Of a stretch of DNA of 64,000 nt, positions 1 through 8,318 are shown in pieces. A program made the translations under genes and the position numbers. The stretch is from Pseudomonas karstica (GTDB taxonomy: Bacteria; Pseudomonadota; Gammaproteobacteria; Pseudomonadales; Pseudomonadaceae), in contig NZ_WLYI01000031.1 in the NCBI RefSeq assembly GCF_009707515.1, positions 23,335-87,334 of the forward strand, given 5' to 3'. Every line of letters starts with the position of its first letter. The first letter of the stretch is position 1. The notes under the pieces were generated by a model. The model had not been told where the DNA came from. It did no database searches and saw only the letters and a list, made by a program, of their open reading frames with translations.

Positions 1-2
1 CC

Positions 3-317
3 CAGCAGTTGCTCGATCAACTGGGGCGACATGGCCAGCGGCCGGCGCATATTCACTTCTTCATCTCGGCCCCGGGGCATCGGCACCTGACCACCCAGAT
101 CAACCTGTCGGATGACCCATACCTGCATGATGATTTTGCTTATGCAACACGTGATGAGCTGATTGCAGAAATCCGCTTCAGCGAGGATCAACAACTGGCG
201 CGAGAATTTGGCGTAGAAGGCCGGTTTGCGCAGATTGATTTCAACTTTGAGTTGCAGCCGACGGCAGCGCCGGTGGAGCAGAAGCGCATGCAGCGCGTGC
301 GGGCCCTCGAAGACTGA
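3..317 (+). CDS. catA: Catechol 1,2-dioxygenase, C-terminal part (5' end outside window)
   Basis: This is the last ~104 codons of an intradiol ring-cleaving dioxygenase; the reading frame is open to the left edge. The segment RPAHIHFF followed by a GHR and LTTQINL stretch is the characteristic iron-site region of CatA: the His residues of HIH are Fe(III) ligands in the family. The enzyme converts catechol to cis,cis-muconate in the beta-ketoadipate pathway in the cytoplasm. Its position next to kynureninase fits a tryptophan/anthranilate route, because anthranilate is converted to catechol by AntABC; those genes are not in the window. The N-terminal part cannot be judged. Confidence 0.93.
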   Translation, partial: QQLLDQLGRHGQRPAHIHFFISAPGHRHLTTQINLSDDPYLHDDFAYATRDELIAEIRFSEDQQLAREFGVEGRFAQIDFNFELQPTAAPVEQKRMQRVRALED

Positions 318-327
318 TAGTGGTCGT

Positions 328-362
328 ATGATCGTTCCCACGCTCGGCGTGGGAGCGATCAT
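328..362. repeat. Intergenic palindrome, GTTCCCACGC family, copy 1
   Basis: Inverted repeat with 16-base arms (328-343 and 347-362), a three-base loop and one mismatch, lying between the convergent catA and kynR. Core GTTCCCACGC / GCGTGGGA. The same core recurs at 8187-8211 and 9771-9803, and a degenerate copy lies at 45121-45158. It can form a strong hairpin in RNA and may end transcription from both sides, although no U-tract follows. Confidence 0.75.
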
Positions 363-364
363 CA

Positions 365-838
365 TCACTTGCGAATAACCAGATCCAGCACCTCATCCCG
401 ATCCTTGATCTTCTGCAGCACAATCTCCGAGCGAATATCCATCACTCCCGCCGTGCGGTTCAGGTGGTTCACGATAAAGTCCGAAAAGTGCTTGAGGTTG
501 CGCGCCTGCACTCGCAGCACATAGTTGCTGGCGCCGGTAATCACATAGGCGCTCGCCACTTCCGGCCAGCCCTGGACCTTCTTGATAAACGTCTCGTGCC
601 AGTCCGCCACATCCTGGCGCAATGACAAGTGGACGATGGCCTCCAGCTCGACTCCCAACTGCTCGGCATTGAGCACCGCGCGATACCCGCTGATTACCCC
701 TTCACTCTCCAGCAAGCGCAAACGGCGCAGGCAAGCGGAGGGAGACAGGGAGACTTTCTCCGCCAGTTCCTGGTTGCTGATACGGCCATCCTGTTGCAGG
801 AAATGCAGGAGGCGCAGGTCGGTGGCGTCGAGAGTCAT
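365..838 (-). CDS. kynR: Lrp/AsnC-family regulator, probable KynR
   Basis: 157-residue Lrp/AsnC protein. The N-terminal winged HTH spans about residues 5-60 (NQELAEKVSLSPSACLRRL is the recognition region) and a RAM effector domain follows (about 65-145). It is divergent from kynU, the arrangement known for KynR, the kynurenine-responsive activator of the kynurenine pathway in Pseudomonas. Assignment to KynR rests on family plus position. The intergenic region carries two AT-rich palindromes suited to an Lrp-type protein. Confidence 0.85.
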   Translation of the reverse strand: MTLDATDLRLLHFLQQDGRISNQELAEKVSLSPSACLRRLRLLESEGVISGYRAVLNAEQLGVELEAIVHLSLRQDVADWHETFIKKVQGWPEVASAYVITGASNYVLRVQARNLKHFSDFIVNHLNRTAGVMDIRSEIVLQKIKDRDEVLDLVIRK

Positions 839-862
839 GGTTAGAATAAATCCGCGAGTTTA

Positions 863-898
863 GGAGTTAAATTCGAATTTCCTACAGCTTATTAAGCT
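863..898. promoter_or_regulatory. Candidate KynR operator region (two palindromes)
   Basis: Between the divergent kynR and kynU starts lie a perfect 12-base palindrome AAATTCGAATTT (869-880), flanked by AGGA (863-866) and TCCT, and the palindrome AGCTTATTAAGCT (886-898). They are AT-rich, adjacent and in the only shared control region, as expected for Lrp-type binding. Function is inferred. Confidence 0.45.
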
Positions 899-981
899 AC
901 TTGTAGCGCACTTCGCATGAAAATTCTGCAAAACTTCGTTCATTATTTGGTCCATCGTCACTTATAAAAACAGGACTTTCC

Positions 982-2232
982 ATGCCCACCCAAACCCATT
1001 GCCAGATGCTCGATGCCCAGGATCCGCTGGCGCCGTTGCGCCATCAATTTGCACTGCCTGAAGGCGTGATCTACCTCGATGGCAACTCTCTCGGCGCACG
1101 ACCGGTGGCGGCGTTGGAACGGGCGCAAACGGTAATTGCCCAAGAGTGGGGCAATGGCTTGATCCGCAGTTGGAACAGCGCCGGATGGGCTGACCTGTCC
1201 CATCGCCTGGGCAATCGCCTGGCCCCGCTGATTGGCGCGGGTGAGGATGAAGTGGTGATTACCGATACCACGTCCATCAACCTGTTCAAGGTCCTCAGCG
1301 CCGCGCTGAGCGTGCAACGCCAGCGCCAGCCGAAGCGCAAGATTATCGTCAGTGAGTCGAGCAACTTTCCTACCGACCTGTATATCGCCGAAGGCCTGGC
1401 CGAGTTGCTGCAACAGGGATACTCCTTGCGGCTGGTCAACAGCCCTGATGAACTGCCCCAAGCCATCGACCAGGACACCGCGGTGGTGATGATCACCCAC
1501 GTCAACTACAAGACTGGCTATATGCACGACATGCAGGCACTGACGGCCCTGAGTCATGAGTGTGGCGCGCTGGCCATTTGGGACTTGGCGCATTCGGCCG
1601 GTGCGGTGCCGATTGATCTGCACCAGGCCGGCGCCGACTACGCCATTGGTTGCACCTACAAATACCTCAACGGTGGCCCGGGTTCCCAGGCGTTTGTCTG
1701 GGTCAATCCGTCCCTGGTGGAGGCTGCACGCCAGCCGTTGTCGGGCTGGTTCGGGCATAGTCGGCAGTTCGCGATGGAACCGCAGTACGCGCCGGGTAAA
1801 GGCATCACCCGTTACCTGTGCGGTACCCAGCCGATAACCTCGCTGGCGATGGTCGAGTGTGGCCTGGATATTTTCGCCCAGACCGATATGGCCAGCTTGC
1901 GTACCAAGTCCCTGGCGTTGACCGACCTGTTCATCGAACAGGTTGAAGCGCGCTGCGCCGCCCATGAACTGACCCTGATCACGCCGCGTGATCACGCCAA
2001 ACGCGGCAGCCATGTGAGCTTCGAACACCCGCAAGGCTATGCCATCGTCCAGGCGCTGATTGCTCGTGGCGTGATTGGTGATTACCGCGAGCCGAAGATC
2101 ATGCGCTTTGGGTTTACGCCTCTGTACACCAGCTTCACCGAGGTCTGGGAGGCGGTGGAAATCCTCGGTGAAATTCTCGACCAGAAGACTTGGGACCAAC
2201 CGCAATTCAAAGTGCGCCACAGCGTTACGTAA
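982..2232 (+). CDS. kynU: Kynureninase
   Basis: 416-residue PLP enzyme of aminotransferase fold type I, full family length. It hydrolyses L-kynurenine to anthranilate and L-alanine in tryptophan catabolism. The PLP lysine is K227 in CTYKYLNGGPGS, and D201 in IWDLAHSAG binds the pyridine nitrogen. The N-terminal segment YLDGNSLG is the family signature. The ATG has an AGGA seven bases upstream. The regulator is divergent and a permease follows downstream, but kynA and kynB are absent from this stretch, so the first two kynurenine-pathway steps must be encoded elsewhere. Confidence 0.96.
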   Translation: MPTQTHCQMLDAQDPLAPLRHQFALPEGVIYLDGNSLGARPVAALERAQTVIAQEWGNGLIRSWNSAGWADLSHRLGNRLAPLIGAGEDEVVITDTTSINLFKVLSAALSVQRQRQPKRKIIVSESSNFPTDLYIAEGLAELLQQGYSLRLVNSPDELPQAIDQDTAVVMITHVNYKTGYMHDMQALTALSHECGALAIWDLAHSAGAVPIDLHQAGADYAIGCTYKYLNGGPGSQAFVWVNPSLVEAARQPLSGWFGHSRQFAMEPQYAPGKGITRYLCGTQPITSLAMVECGLDIFAQTDMASLRTKSLALTDLFIEQVEARCAAHELTLITPRDHAKRGSHVSFEHPQGYAIVQALIARGVIGDYREPKIMRFGFTPLYTSFTEVWEAVEILGEILDQKTWDQPQFKVRHSVT

Positions 2233-2246
2233 AAACAATACATCCC

Positions 2247-2348
2247 CTGTAGGAGCGAGCTTGCTCGCGAGAAACCCGAGAGCGATGGGTTCATCCAGAG
2301 TGCCAGCGTCATCGTTCACGATCTTCGCGAGCAAGCTCGCTCTTACAG
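2247..2348. repeat. REP doublet in inverted orientation (REPIN-like)
   Basis: CTGTAGGAGCGAGC continuing to TCGCGA (2247-2270) and its near-exact inverse (2325-2348) face each other across about 54 bases. This is the standard Pseudomonas REP core arranged as an inverted pair, between kynU and the permease. It is non-coding and probably mobilised in trans by a RAYT transposase; no such gene is in the window. Confidence 0.85.
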
Positions 2349-2395
2349 AAAACATGAGCTTCGTGTGCAATCACAATAATAAAGGGGCACGCCAC

Positions 2396-3802
2396 GTGAC
2401 CACGCCAGACAACGGCTTTGCAGAAATTACCAACCGCGAACTGGGCCTGCGGCGCCAGCTCACCTCCGGCCAGATGAGCATGATTGCCATCGGGGGCGCT
2501 ATTGGCACTGGCCTGTTCATGGGCAGCGCATACGCCATCGGTTATGCCGGGCCCAGCGTGTTGGTCAGCTATGCCATCGGCGCGTTGATCACCTTGCTGT
2601 TGATGGGGTGCCTTGCGGAGATGACGGTGGCCCATTCCACTTCAGGCTCCTTTGGCGCCTATGCCGAGTTCTACATCAGCCCCCTGGCCGGATTCCTGGT
2701 GCGTTATGCCTACTGGGCGGCGATTGTGCTGGCGGTGGGCGCTGAGGTCACGGCGGTGGCGATGTACATGAAGTACTGGTTCGCCAATGTGCCGGAGTGG
2801 GTGTGGATCGTGTCGTTTTCCAGTGTGCTGATCGTACTCAACGCTATCAGCGTCAAGACCTTTGGCACATTCGAATACTGGTTTTCCACGATCAAGATCA
2901 GCGCCATTGTCGGATTCATTATTCTGGCGGCGTATGTAGTGTTCGGTTCCGGCAATCCGGAATACGGCGTGCAGAATTACACGGCCCACGGCGGCTTTTT
3001 CCCTCACGGGTTGAGCGGCATGTGGATCGCAGTGATTGTGTCGATCTTCAGCTACTTGAGCGTGGAGATGATCGCGGTGGCGGCGGGCGAAGCCGCCGAT
3101 CCGGAACAGGCGGTGAAAAAAGCTTTCCGCGCCACGATCGTGCGTCTGGTGGTGTTCTACCTGCTGACCCTGGCGCTGATGCTGGCCATCGTGCCGTGGA
3201 CCCAGGCAGGCCACACCCAGAGCCCGTTTGTCACGGTGATGCAGACTATCGGCATTCCGGGCGCCACCGGGGTGATGAATTTTGTGATCCTGATCGCCGC
3301 GCTGTCGGCGATGAACAGCCAGCTCTACATCACCACGCGCATGATGTTCAGCCTGTCCCGCGCCGGCTTTGCGCCCAAATCCATGGGCGCCTTGAGCAAG
3401 AGCGGGATTCCGCTGAACGCATTGCTGCTGTCCAGTTCGGGTATCGCCCTGGCGACCTTGCTCAACGTGGTGTACCCAGAAAGCTCGTTCACGTTGATGA
3501 TGGCAATCTCGATGTTTGGCGCGATCTTCACCTGGTTCATGATCTTCCTCACCCACTTTTTCTTCCGCCGCTACCGCAAGCGCCACGGCGGGCCGAAGTT
3601 GTCATTTGAGCTGCGGCTGTTTCCCTACAGCACGTTGCTGGGGCTGGTGCTGATGGGCGCGGTGATGATCACCACCTACTTCACCGACGCGTTCAAGATG
3701 ACGTTGGTGTTTGGGGTGCCGTTCCTGGTGATTCTCTCGGTGGTGTATTACGCCTTTTTCCGCAAGGGCAGGGACAAGGTATCGAACAAGGCCTTGGCGT
3801 AA
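2396..3802 (+). CDS. Amino-acid permease (APC superfamily, AAT/GABA-permease type)
   Basis: 468 residues from a GTG start at 2396, chosen because an AAGGGG ribosome site lies about eight bases upstream and the preceding in-frame sequence is REP DNA. The N-terminus has the hydrophilic ITNRELGLRRQLTSGQM leader typical of AAT-family permeases, then GGAIGTGLFMGS at the start of TM1. About 12 membrane segments follow, with a charged loop YRKRHGG near residue 390. It is an inner-membrane proton symporter for amino acids. Location behind kynU suggests tryptophan, kynurenine or another aromatic amino acid as substrate. Its 3' end overlaps the end of the convergent LysR gene by 55 bases. Confidence 0.85.
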   Translation: MTTPDNGFAEITNRELGLRRQLTSGQMSMIAIGGAIGTGLFMGSAYAIGYAGPSVLVSYAIGALITLLLMGCLAEMTVAHSTSGSFGAYAEFYISPLAGFLVRYAYWAAIVLAVGAEVTAVAMYMKYWFANVPEWVWIVSFSSVLIVLNAISVKTFGTFEYWFSTIKISAIVGFIILAAYVVFGSGNPEYGVQNYTAHGGFFPHGLSGMWIAVIVSIFSYLSVEMIAVAAGEAADPEQAVKKAFRATIVRLVVFYLLTLALMLAIVPWTQAGHTQSPFVTVMQTIGIPGATGVMNFVILIAALSAMNSQLYITTRMMFSLSRAGFAPKSMGALSKSGIPLNALLLSSSGIALATLLNVVYPESSFTLMMAISMFGAIFTWFMIFLTHFFFRRYRKRHGGPKLSFELRLFPYSTLLGLVLMGAVMITTYFTDAFKMTLVFGVPFLVILSVVYYAFFRKGRDKVSNKALA

Positions 3803-4647
3803 CCCGGCAACTGCTCGAACGAGCGGGCGCATAACAGTAAGGTGCGGCAGGCCCATTCCTCGGTCAGCGGCTGGGCCTTGAAGCGGTCATGCCAAGGGCG
3901 GCGATCCAGCGCCGTCTGCGGCACAATTCCCAGGCCCGCGCCACGGGCAACCATGCGGATCACGCCGTCAAACCCGTCGGCGCGAATACGTGTCTGCAAA
4001 CGAAAACCTGCGTGCAGCGCCTGTTCTTCCAGGTACACCGACAAGGCGCTGTCAGCCGCCAATCCCACGTAGTCATGCTGCAGGCTGTGGATAAAACTGA
4101 CGTCATCGGTTGCAGCCAAGGGATGCTCAAGGGGCATGATCAGCACCAGCGGATCATCGCGAAAATGCCGGGTCTGCAAGCCGTGCGTGTCCACCGCATC
4201 GGAAATGATCCCCAGGTCTGCCACGCCCTGGCGCAAGGCATGGGTGATGCGCAGGCTCGGCAGTTCTTGCAGGTCGATATCGAGGTTGGGGTGTTCGCAG
4301 AGAAAATCTGCCAGCAGTTCCGGCAGGTGTTCGCTGATGGCGGTGGTGTTGCACAGCAAACGCACCTGGCCTTTGACGCCGTTGGCGTATTCCGCCAGGT
4401 CTTGTTGCATACGCTCGGCCTGCTGCAACAGCAGGCGCGCATGCCGGGCCAGGGCCTTGCCTGCGGCGGTCGGGGTCACGCCTCGGCGGCCACGCTGGAA
4501 AAATTCGATGCCCAGGGATGCTTCCATCGCCCGGATGCGTGCACTGGCGGCTGCCAGCGACAGATGACTGCGAGCGGCGCCAGCGGTGATATTGCCGGTG
4601 TCGAGGATATGCAGGTAGAGGCGTAGGTCGGTCAGGTCGAAATGCAT
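3748..4647 (-). CDS. LysR-family transcriptional regulator
   Basis: 299 residues from the ATG at 4647. The N-terminus, FDLTDLRLYLHILDTGNIT, starts the winged HTH at once, so the longer upstream frame is not used. The DNA-binding domain occupies about residues 1-60 and the periplasmic-binding-protein-like effector domain about 90-290. It is divergent from the TauE/SafE gene with about 91 bases between, so that exporter is the most likely target. The ligand is unknown. Its end overlaps the permease gene on the other strand. Confidence 0.88.
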   Translation of the reverse strand: MHFDLTDLRLYLHILDTGNITAGAARSHLSLAAASARIRAMEASLGIEFFQRGRRGVTPTAAGKALARHARLLLQQAERMQQDLAEYANGVKGQVRLLCNTTAISEHLPELLADFLCEHPNLDIDLQELPSLRITHALRQGVADLGIISDAVDTHGLQTRHFRDDPLVLIMPLEHPLAATDDVSFIHSLQHDYVGLAADSALSVYLEEQALHAGFRLQTRIRADGFDGVIRMVARGAGLGIVPQTALDRRPWHDRFKAQPLTEEWACRTLLLCARSFEQLPGYAKALFDTLSLPLRKKA

Positions 4648-4738
4648 GGTTGGAACTCCCTCAGCCTCACGCAAAACAAGAGGCTGCCTCAGTATATGGC
4701 GAATTTCAAACTTCACGCCAAACCCGCAGAATCGGCTC

Positions 4739-5503
4739 ATGAATACCTTTCTAGCGTTCTACCAAAATCTCGGGTTGGCCCTGACCCTACTGGTCATCGG
4801 CACCTTCGTGCTGGCCGGCACCGTCAAGGGTGTGATCGGCCTCGGCCTGCCCACTGTTGCCATGGGCATGCTCGGGCTGGCTATGCTGCCAGCACAGGCT
4901 GCGGCTTTGCTGATCATTCCGTCGGCGGTCACTAACCTCTGGCAACTGGCATTCGGCGGGCATTTGAGCGCGTTGATCAAACGCCTGTGGCCCATGCTCC
5001 TGTTGATCTTTCTCGGTACCGGGCTCGGCTCATTGTGGCTGGGCATGGACGGTGGGCGTTGGGTGGTGCGCGCATTGGGCGCGGCGTTGCTGGTGTATGC
5101 CTTGAGTGGGCTGTGTGTGCCGACGTTCAAGCTGAAACTGGCGACCGAGCGTTGGCTGGGCCCGGTATGCGGCCTGGTGACGGGCCTCATTACCTCAGCC
5201 ACTGGGGTGTTCGTGATTCCGGCCGTGCCCTACCTGCAAGCCCTGGGCTTGAGTCGAGATCAACTGGTGCAGGCCCTCGGATTGGCGTTCACTGTTTCCA
5301 CCCTGGCCCTGGCAGCGGGCCTGTTCTGGCGCGGTAACCTGGGCGGTGGCGAAATCAATGCCTCGCTGCTGGCGCTGGTACCGGCGCTGCTTGGCATGTG
5401 GCTTGGCCAAGCCTTGCGCCAACGCATCAGCGCCGTGCTGTTCAAGCAGGTGTTCTTCATTGGCATGGCGGCGCTGGGCGGCCACCTGCTGATTCGTGGA
5501 TAG
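4739..5503 (+). CDS. TauE/SafE-family (DUF81) membrane transporter
   Basis: 254 residues from the ATG at 4739. About eight hydrophobic segments appear in two similar halves: LVIGTFVLAGTVKGVIGLGLP near the N-terminus carries the glycine-rich GVIGLGLP motif, and the second half repeats it as GPVCGLVTGLITSATGVF. The family moves sulfite, sulfonates or other organic anions across the inner membrane. The divergent LysR gene is its probable regulator. The substrate cannot be told from sequence. Confidence 0.85.
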   Translation: MNTFLAFYQNLGLALTLLVIGTFVLAGTVKGVIGLGLPTVAMGMLGLAMLPAQAAALLIIPSAVTNLWQLAFGGHLSALIKRLWPMLLLIFLGTGLGSLWLGMDGGRWVVRALGAALLVYALSGLCVPTFKLKLATERWLGPVCGLVTGLITSATGVFVIPAVPYLQALGLSRDQLVQALGLAFTVSTLALAAGLFWRGNLGGGEINASLLALVPALLGMWLGQALRQRISAVLFKQVFFIGMAALGGHLLIRG

Positions 5504-5628
5504 GCAATAATGAGTAGTTGATTCGTGCTGTTTGGTCAAAGGTGTTTTGCCGAACCAGGGCTTACTCAAGCGGGGCGTTATCGATAGCCTGCGTGCCATA
5601 CGTTCTCAACCTTCAGGTTCGCTCCCGC

Positions 5629-6219
5629 ATGAAAAAAGTCCTGCTGCTCAACGGTGGTAAAACCTTCGCCCACTCCGAAGGCCGCTATAACAACACTCTG
5701 CATGACGCCGCCCTGGCTGTGCTGGACCGTGGTGGTATCGATGTCAAAGTCACCCACATCGACGCCGGCTACGATGTCGCCGAAGAAGTGGCCAAGTTCC
5801 TTTGGGCCGACGTGATCATTTACCAGATGCCCGGTTGGTGGATGGGCGCGCCGTGGGTCGTCAAAAAATACATCGACGAAGTCTTCACTGAAGGCCATGG
5901 CAGCCTGTACGCCAGTGATGGTCGCACGCGCTCCGATGCATCGCAGAAGTACGGCAGCGGTGGCCTGATCCAAGGCAAGCAATACATGCTGTCCCTGACC
6001 TGGAACGCACCGCAGCAGGCGTTCGATGACCCGAGCGACTTCTTCGAAGCCAAAGGCGTGGACGCGGTGTACTTTCCATTCCACAAGGCCAACGAATTCC
6101 TCGGTATGACCGCGCTGCCGACTTTCCTCTGTGTGGACGTGATGAAACGCCCGGCCATTGAAGCCGACGTGGCGCGGTATGAGCAGCACCTGGCGCAGGT
6201 GTTTACCCTTTCGGTGTAA
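5629..6219 (+). CDS. mdaB: NAD(P)H:quinone reductase MdaB (flavodoxin-like fold)
   Basis: 196 residues from the ATG at 5629 (KKVLLLNGGKTFAHS start), matching the usual MdaB length of about 195. The flavodoxin-like FAD-binding fold is shown by the N-terminal strand-loop, the YQMPGWWMGAPW segment and GGLIQGKQYMLSLTWNAP. The enzyme reduces quinones by two electrons and limits redox cycling in the cytoplasm. A LysR gene lies 61 bases downstream on the same strand. Confidence 0.9.
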   Translation: MKKVLLLNGGKTFAHSEGRYNNTLHDAALAVLDRGGIDVKVTHIDAGYDVAEEVAKFLWADVIIYQMPGWWMGAPWVVKKYIDEVFTEGHGSLYASDGRTRSDASQKYGSGGLIQGKQYMLSLTWNAPQQAFDDPSDFFEAKGVDAVYFPFHKANEFLGMTALPTFLCVDVMKRPAIEADVARYEQHLAQVFTLSV

Positions 6220-6280
6220 TCTGTAGCCGCAGCCTCGTGCCTCGGCAGCGGCTACAACGATTCGATAGAGAGGATTCACG

Positions 6281-7177
6281 TTGAAAGCCCGATCCGATGA
6301 GCTACAGGTCTTCGTCTGTGTGATTGAATGCGGCTCGATTTCCGCCGCCGCCGAACAGGTCGGGCAAACGCCTTCGGCGGTCAGCCGCACCTTGTCGCGG
6401 TTGGAAGCCAAGCTGGACACCACCTTGATCAACCGCACCACGCGGCGCATGGACCTGACCGAAGAAGGCAAGTACTTCTTTGAACGGGCCAAGCTGATCC
6501 TGGAACAAATGGACGAGCTGGAAGAGCGCCTGTCCTCGCGCCAGCAAACCCCGTCGGGACGCCTGCGAATCAACGCGGCGTCGCCGTTCATGCTGCATGC
6601 AATCGTGCCCTATATTGCTGAATTCCGAGCCCTGTACCCGGACATCCAGCTGGAACTCAACAGCAACGACCTGATCATCGACTTGTTGGAACAGAGCACC
6701 GATATCGCCATCCGTATCGGCACTCTGGCGGACTCGACGCTGCACGCCCGCTCCCTGGGTTGCAGCCCGCTGCATATCCTCGCCAGCCCGGCTTACCTGG
6801 AGCAGTACGGCACGCCGGCGACGGTGGCGGAACTGGCTGATCACACTTTGCTTGGTTTCACCCAGGCGGAAACCCTCAACCACTGGCCATTGCGCCATGT
6901 GCACGGCGACCGCTGGCAGATCCAGCCGGGAATCGCCGCGTCCAGCGGCGAAACCGTGCGCCAACTGGCACTGCAAGGGCAGGGGATTGCGTGCCTGTCG
7001 CACTTTATGACAATCGAAGACGTCAATGCCGGGCGCTTGCAAGCGATCCTGCCGGAATTCAACAGCGGTTATCGCCAGCCGATCAACGCGGTGTATTACC
7101 GCAACTCGCAACTGGCCTTGCGCATCCAATGCTTCCTGGACTTTATCCAGGACAAACTGGCGCGCTACGCCTGCTGA
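6281..7177 (+). CDS. LysR-family transcriptional regulator
   Basis: 298 residues from a TTG at 6281, supported by a GAGAGGA ribosome site about eight bases upstream. The HTH is in residues 4-62 (AAAEQVGQTPSAVSRTLSRLE) and the substrate-binding domain starts near residue 90. It is on the same strand as mdaB (upstream) and the SDR gene (downstream, 103 bases), and probably regulates one of them. It belongs to the single-domain-effector group that includes AaeR-like regulators of redox and aromatic stress genes. The ligand is unknown. Confidence 0.88.
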   Translation: MKARSDELQVFVCVIECGSISAAAEQVGQTPSAVSRTLSRLEAKLDTTLINRTTRRMDLTEEGKYFFERAKLILEQMDELEERLSSRQQTPSGRLRINAASPFMLHAIVPYIAEFRALYPDIQLELNSNDLIIDLLEQSTDIAIRIGTLADSTLHARSLGCSPLHILASPAYLEQYGTPATVAELADHTLLGFTQAETLNHWPLRHVHGDRWQIQPGIAASSGETVRQLALQGQGIACLSHFMTIEDVNAGRLQAILPEFNSGYRQPINAVYYRNSQLALRIQCFLDFIQDKLARYAC

Positions 7178-7280
7178 TTCTTGACGCCTGAGCAAGATTG
7201 AATTGGGCAATGTGGGCTTATTCGGCACAGGTAAGTCCGCAATACTCGCCTCATCACTTATTTAGGCGGGAGATATTTGC

Positions 7281-8174
7281 ATGAACGTATTCGTGACCGG
7301 CGCGGCCGGGTTTATCGGCGGCTCCATCGCCACCGGCTTGGTCAAGGCTGGCCATAGCGTCACCGGCTTGGTGCGCAGCGCCGAACAGGCGGCAGAAATG
7401 ACGGCCTTGGGCATTACCCCGGTGGTCGGCTCCCTGGACGACAGTGCGGTGCTGACCGAACAGGCCAAAAAAGCCGACGCGGTGATCAACGCCGCCAGCA
7501 GCGACCATCGCGGCGCCATCGAAACCTTGCTGGCAGCCTTGCGCGGTTCCAACAAGCCGTTGCTGCACACCAGCGGTTCGAGCATCGTCGGTGACGCCTC
7601 GGGCGGCAAGTCCAGTGAGGTCGTCTACTTCGAAGACAACCTGCCGGAGCCTAGCGTCGACAAGGCCGCTCGCGTGGCTATCGACAACCTGATCCTGGCG
7701 GCGGCGAAAGACGGTGTGAACTCGGCGGTGATCTGCAATACCTTGATTTACGGCCATAGCCTGGGCGTAAAGCGCGACAGTGTGCAATTGCCGCGATTGC
7801 TCAAGCAAGCGCGTAAAAGTGCGGTGGTACGTCATGTCGGGCCTGGCCAGAACATCTGGTCCAACGTACACATTGAAGATGTGGTCGCCCTGTACTTGCT
7901 GGCGTTGGAAAAGAACATTCCGGGCACCTTCTACTTCGTGGAAAGCAGTGAAGCGTCTTTCATCGACATGACCACCGCCATCGCCCAAGCCTTAGGCCTG
8001 GGTCAGCCACAGGATTGGTCCCTGGCCGATGCCGAAGCCGAGTGGGGTTATGAAATGGCCAACTATGGCCTGGGCTCCAACAGCCGGGTGCGCGGCAAGC
8101 ATGCGCGTGAACTGCTGGGGTGGGTGCCCAAGCGTACGTCGGTGGTCGAGTGGATTCGCAACGAGATGGTCTGA
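7281..8174 (+). CDS. Extended SDR / NAD(P)-dependent epimerase-like protein
   Basis: 297 residues. The N-terminal VFVTGAAGFIGGSIA contains the GxxGxxG NAD(P)-binding loop of extended SDRs, followed by a Rossmann fold. A canonical YxxxK catalytic pair is not evident: the Ser-rich HTSGSSIVGD segment lies where the active-site serine should be, and the tyrosine of VVYFEDN has no lysine four positions on. It may therefore be an atypical reductase or a redox sensor of the NmrA-like type. It is the third gene after mdaB on the same strand. Confidence 0.8.
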   Translation: MNVFVTGAAGFIGGSIATGLVKAGHSVTGLVRSAEQAAEMTALGITPVVGSLDDSAVLTEQAKKADAVINAASSDHRGAIETLLAALRGSNKPLLHTSGSSIVGDASGGKSSEVVYFEDNLPEPSVDKAARVAIDNLILAAAKDGVNSAVICNTLIYGHSLGVKRDSVQLPRLLKQARKSAVVRHVGPGQNIWSNVHIEDVVALYLLALEKNIPGTFYFVESSEASFIDMTTAIAQALGLGQPQDWSLADAEAEWGYEMANYGLGSNSRVRGKHARELLGWVPKRTSVVEWIRNEMV

Positions 8175-8186
8175 TGTTCGCTTGAT

Positions 8187-8211
8187 CGTTCCCACGCTCT
8201 GCGTGGGAACG
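8187..8211. repeat. Intergenic palindrome, GTTCCCACGC family, copy 2
   Basis: CGTTCCCACGC (8187-8197), TCT loop, GCGTGGGAACG (8201-8211): perfect 11-base arms directly behind the SDR stop codon. Same family as 328-362 and 9771-9803. Confidence 0.75.
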
Positions 8212-8318
8212 CATTGCTGGACACTCTGCATCCGCTTCTTCATCAGTCAACGCTAGCCCCACCTGCCGCAATTTCGTACCATCCCCAGCCTCATTCCCCG
8301 CAATTCCCCGGTAAATTC

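Noticed and set aside
958..2370. 470-codon open frame opposite kynureninase
   Set aside because: Antisense shadow of kynU that also crosses the REP element.
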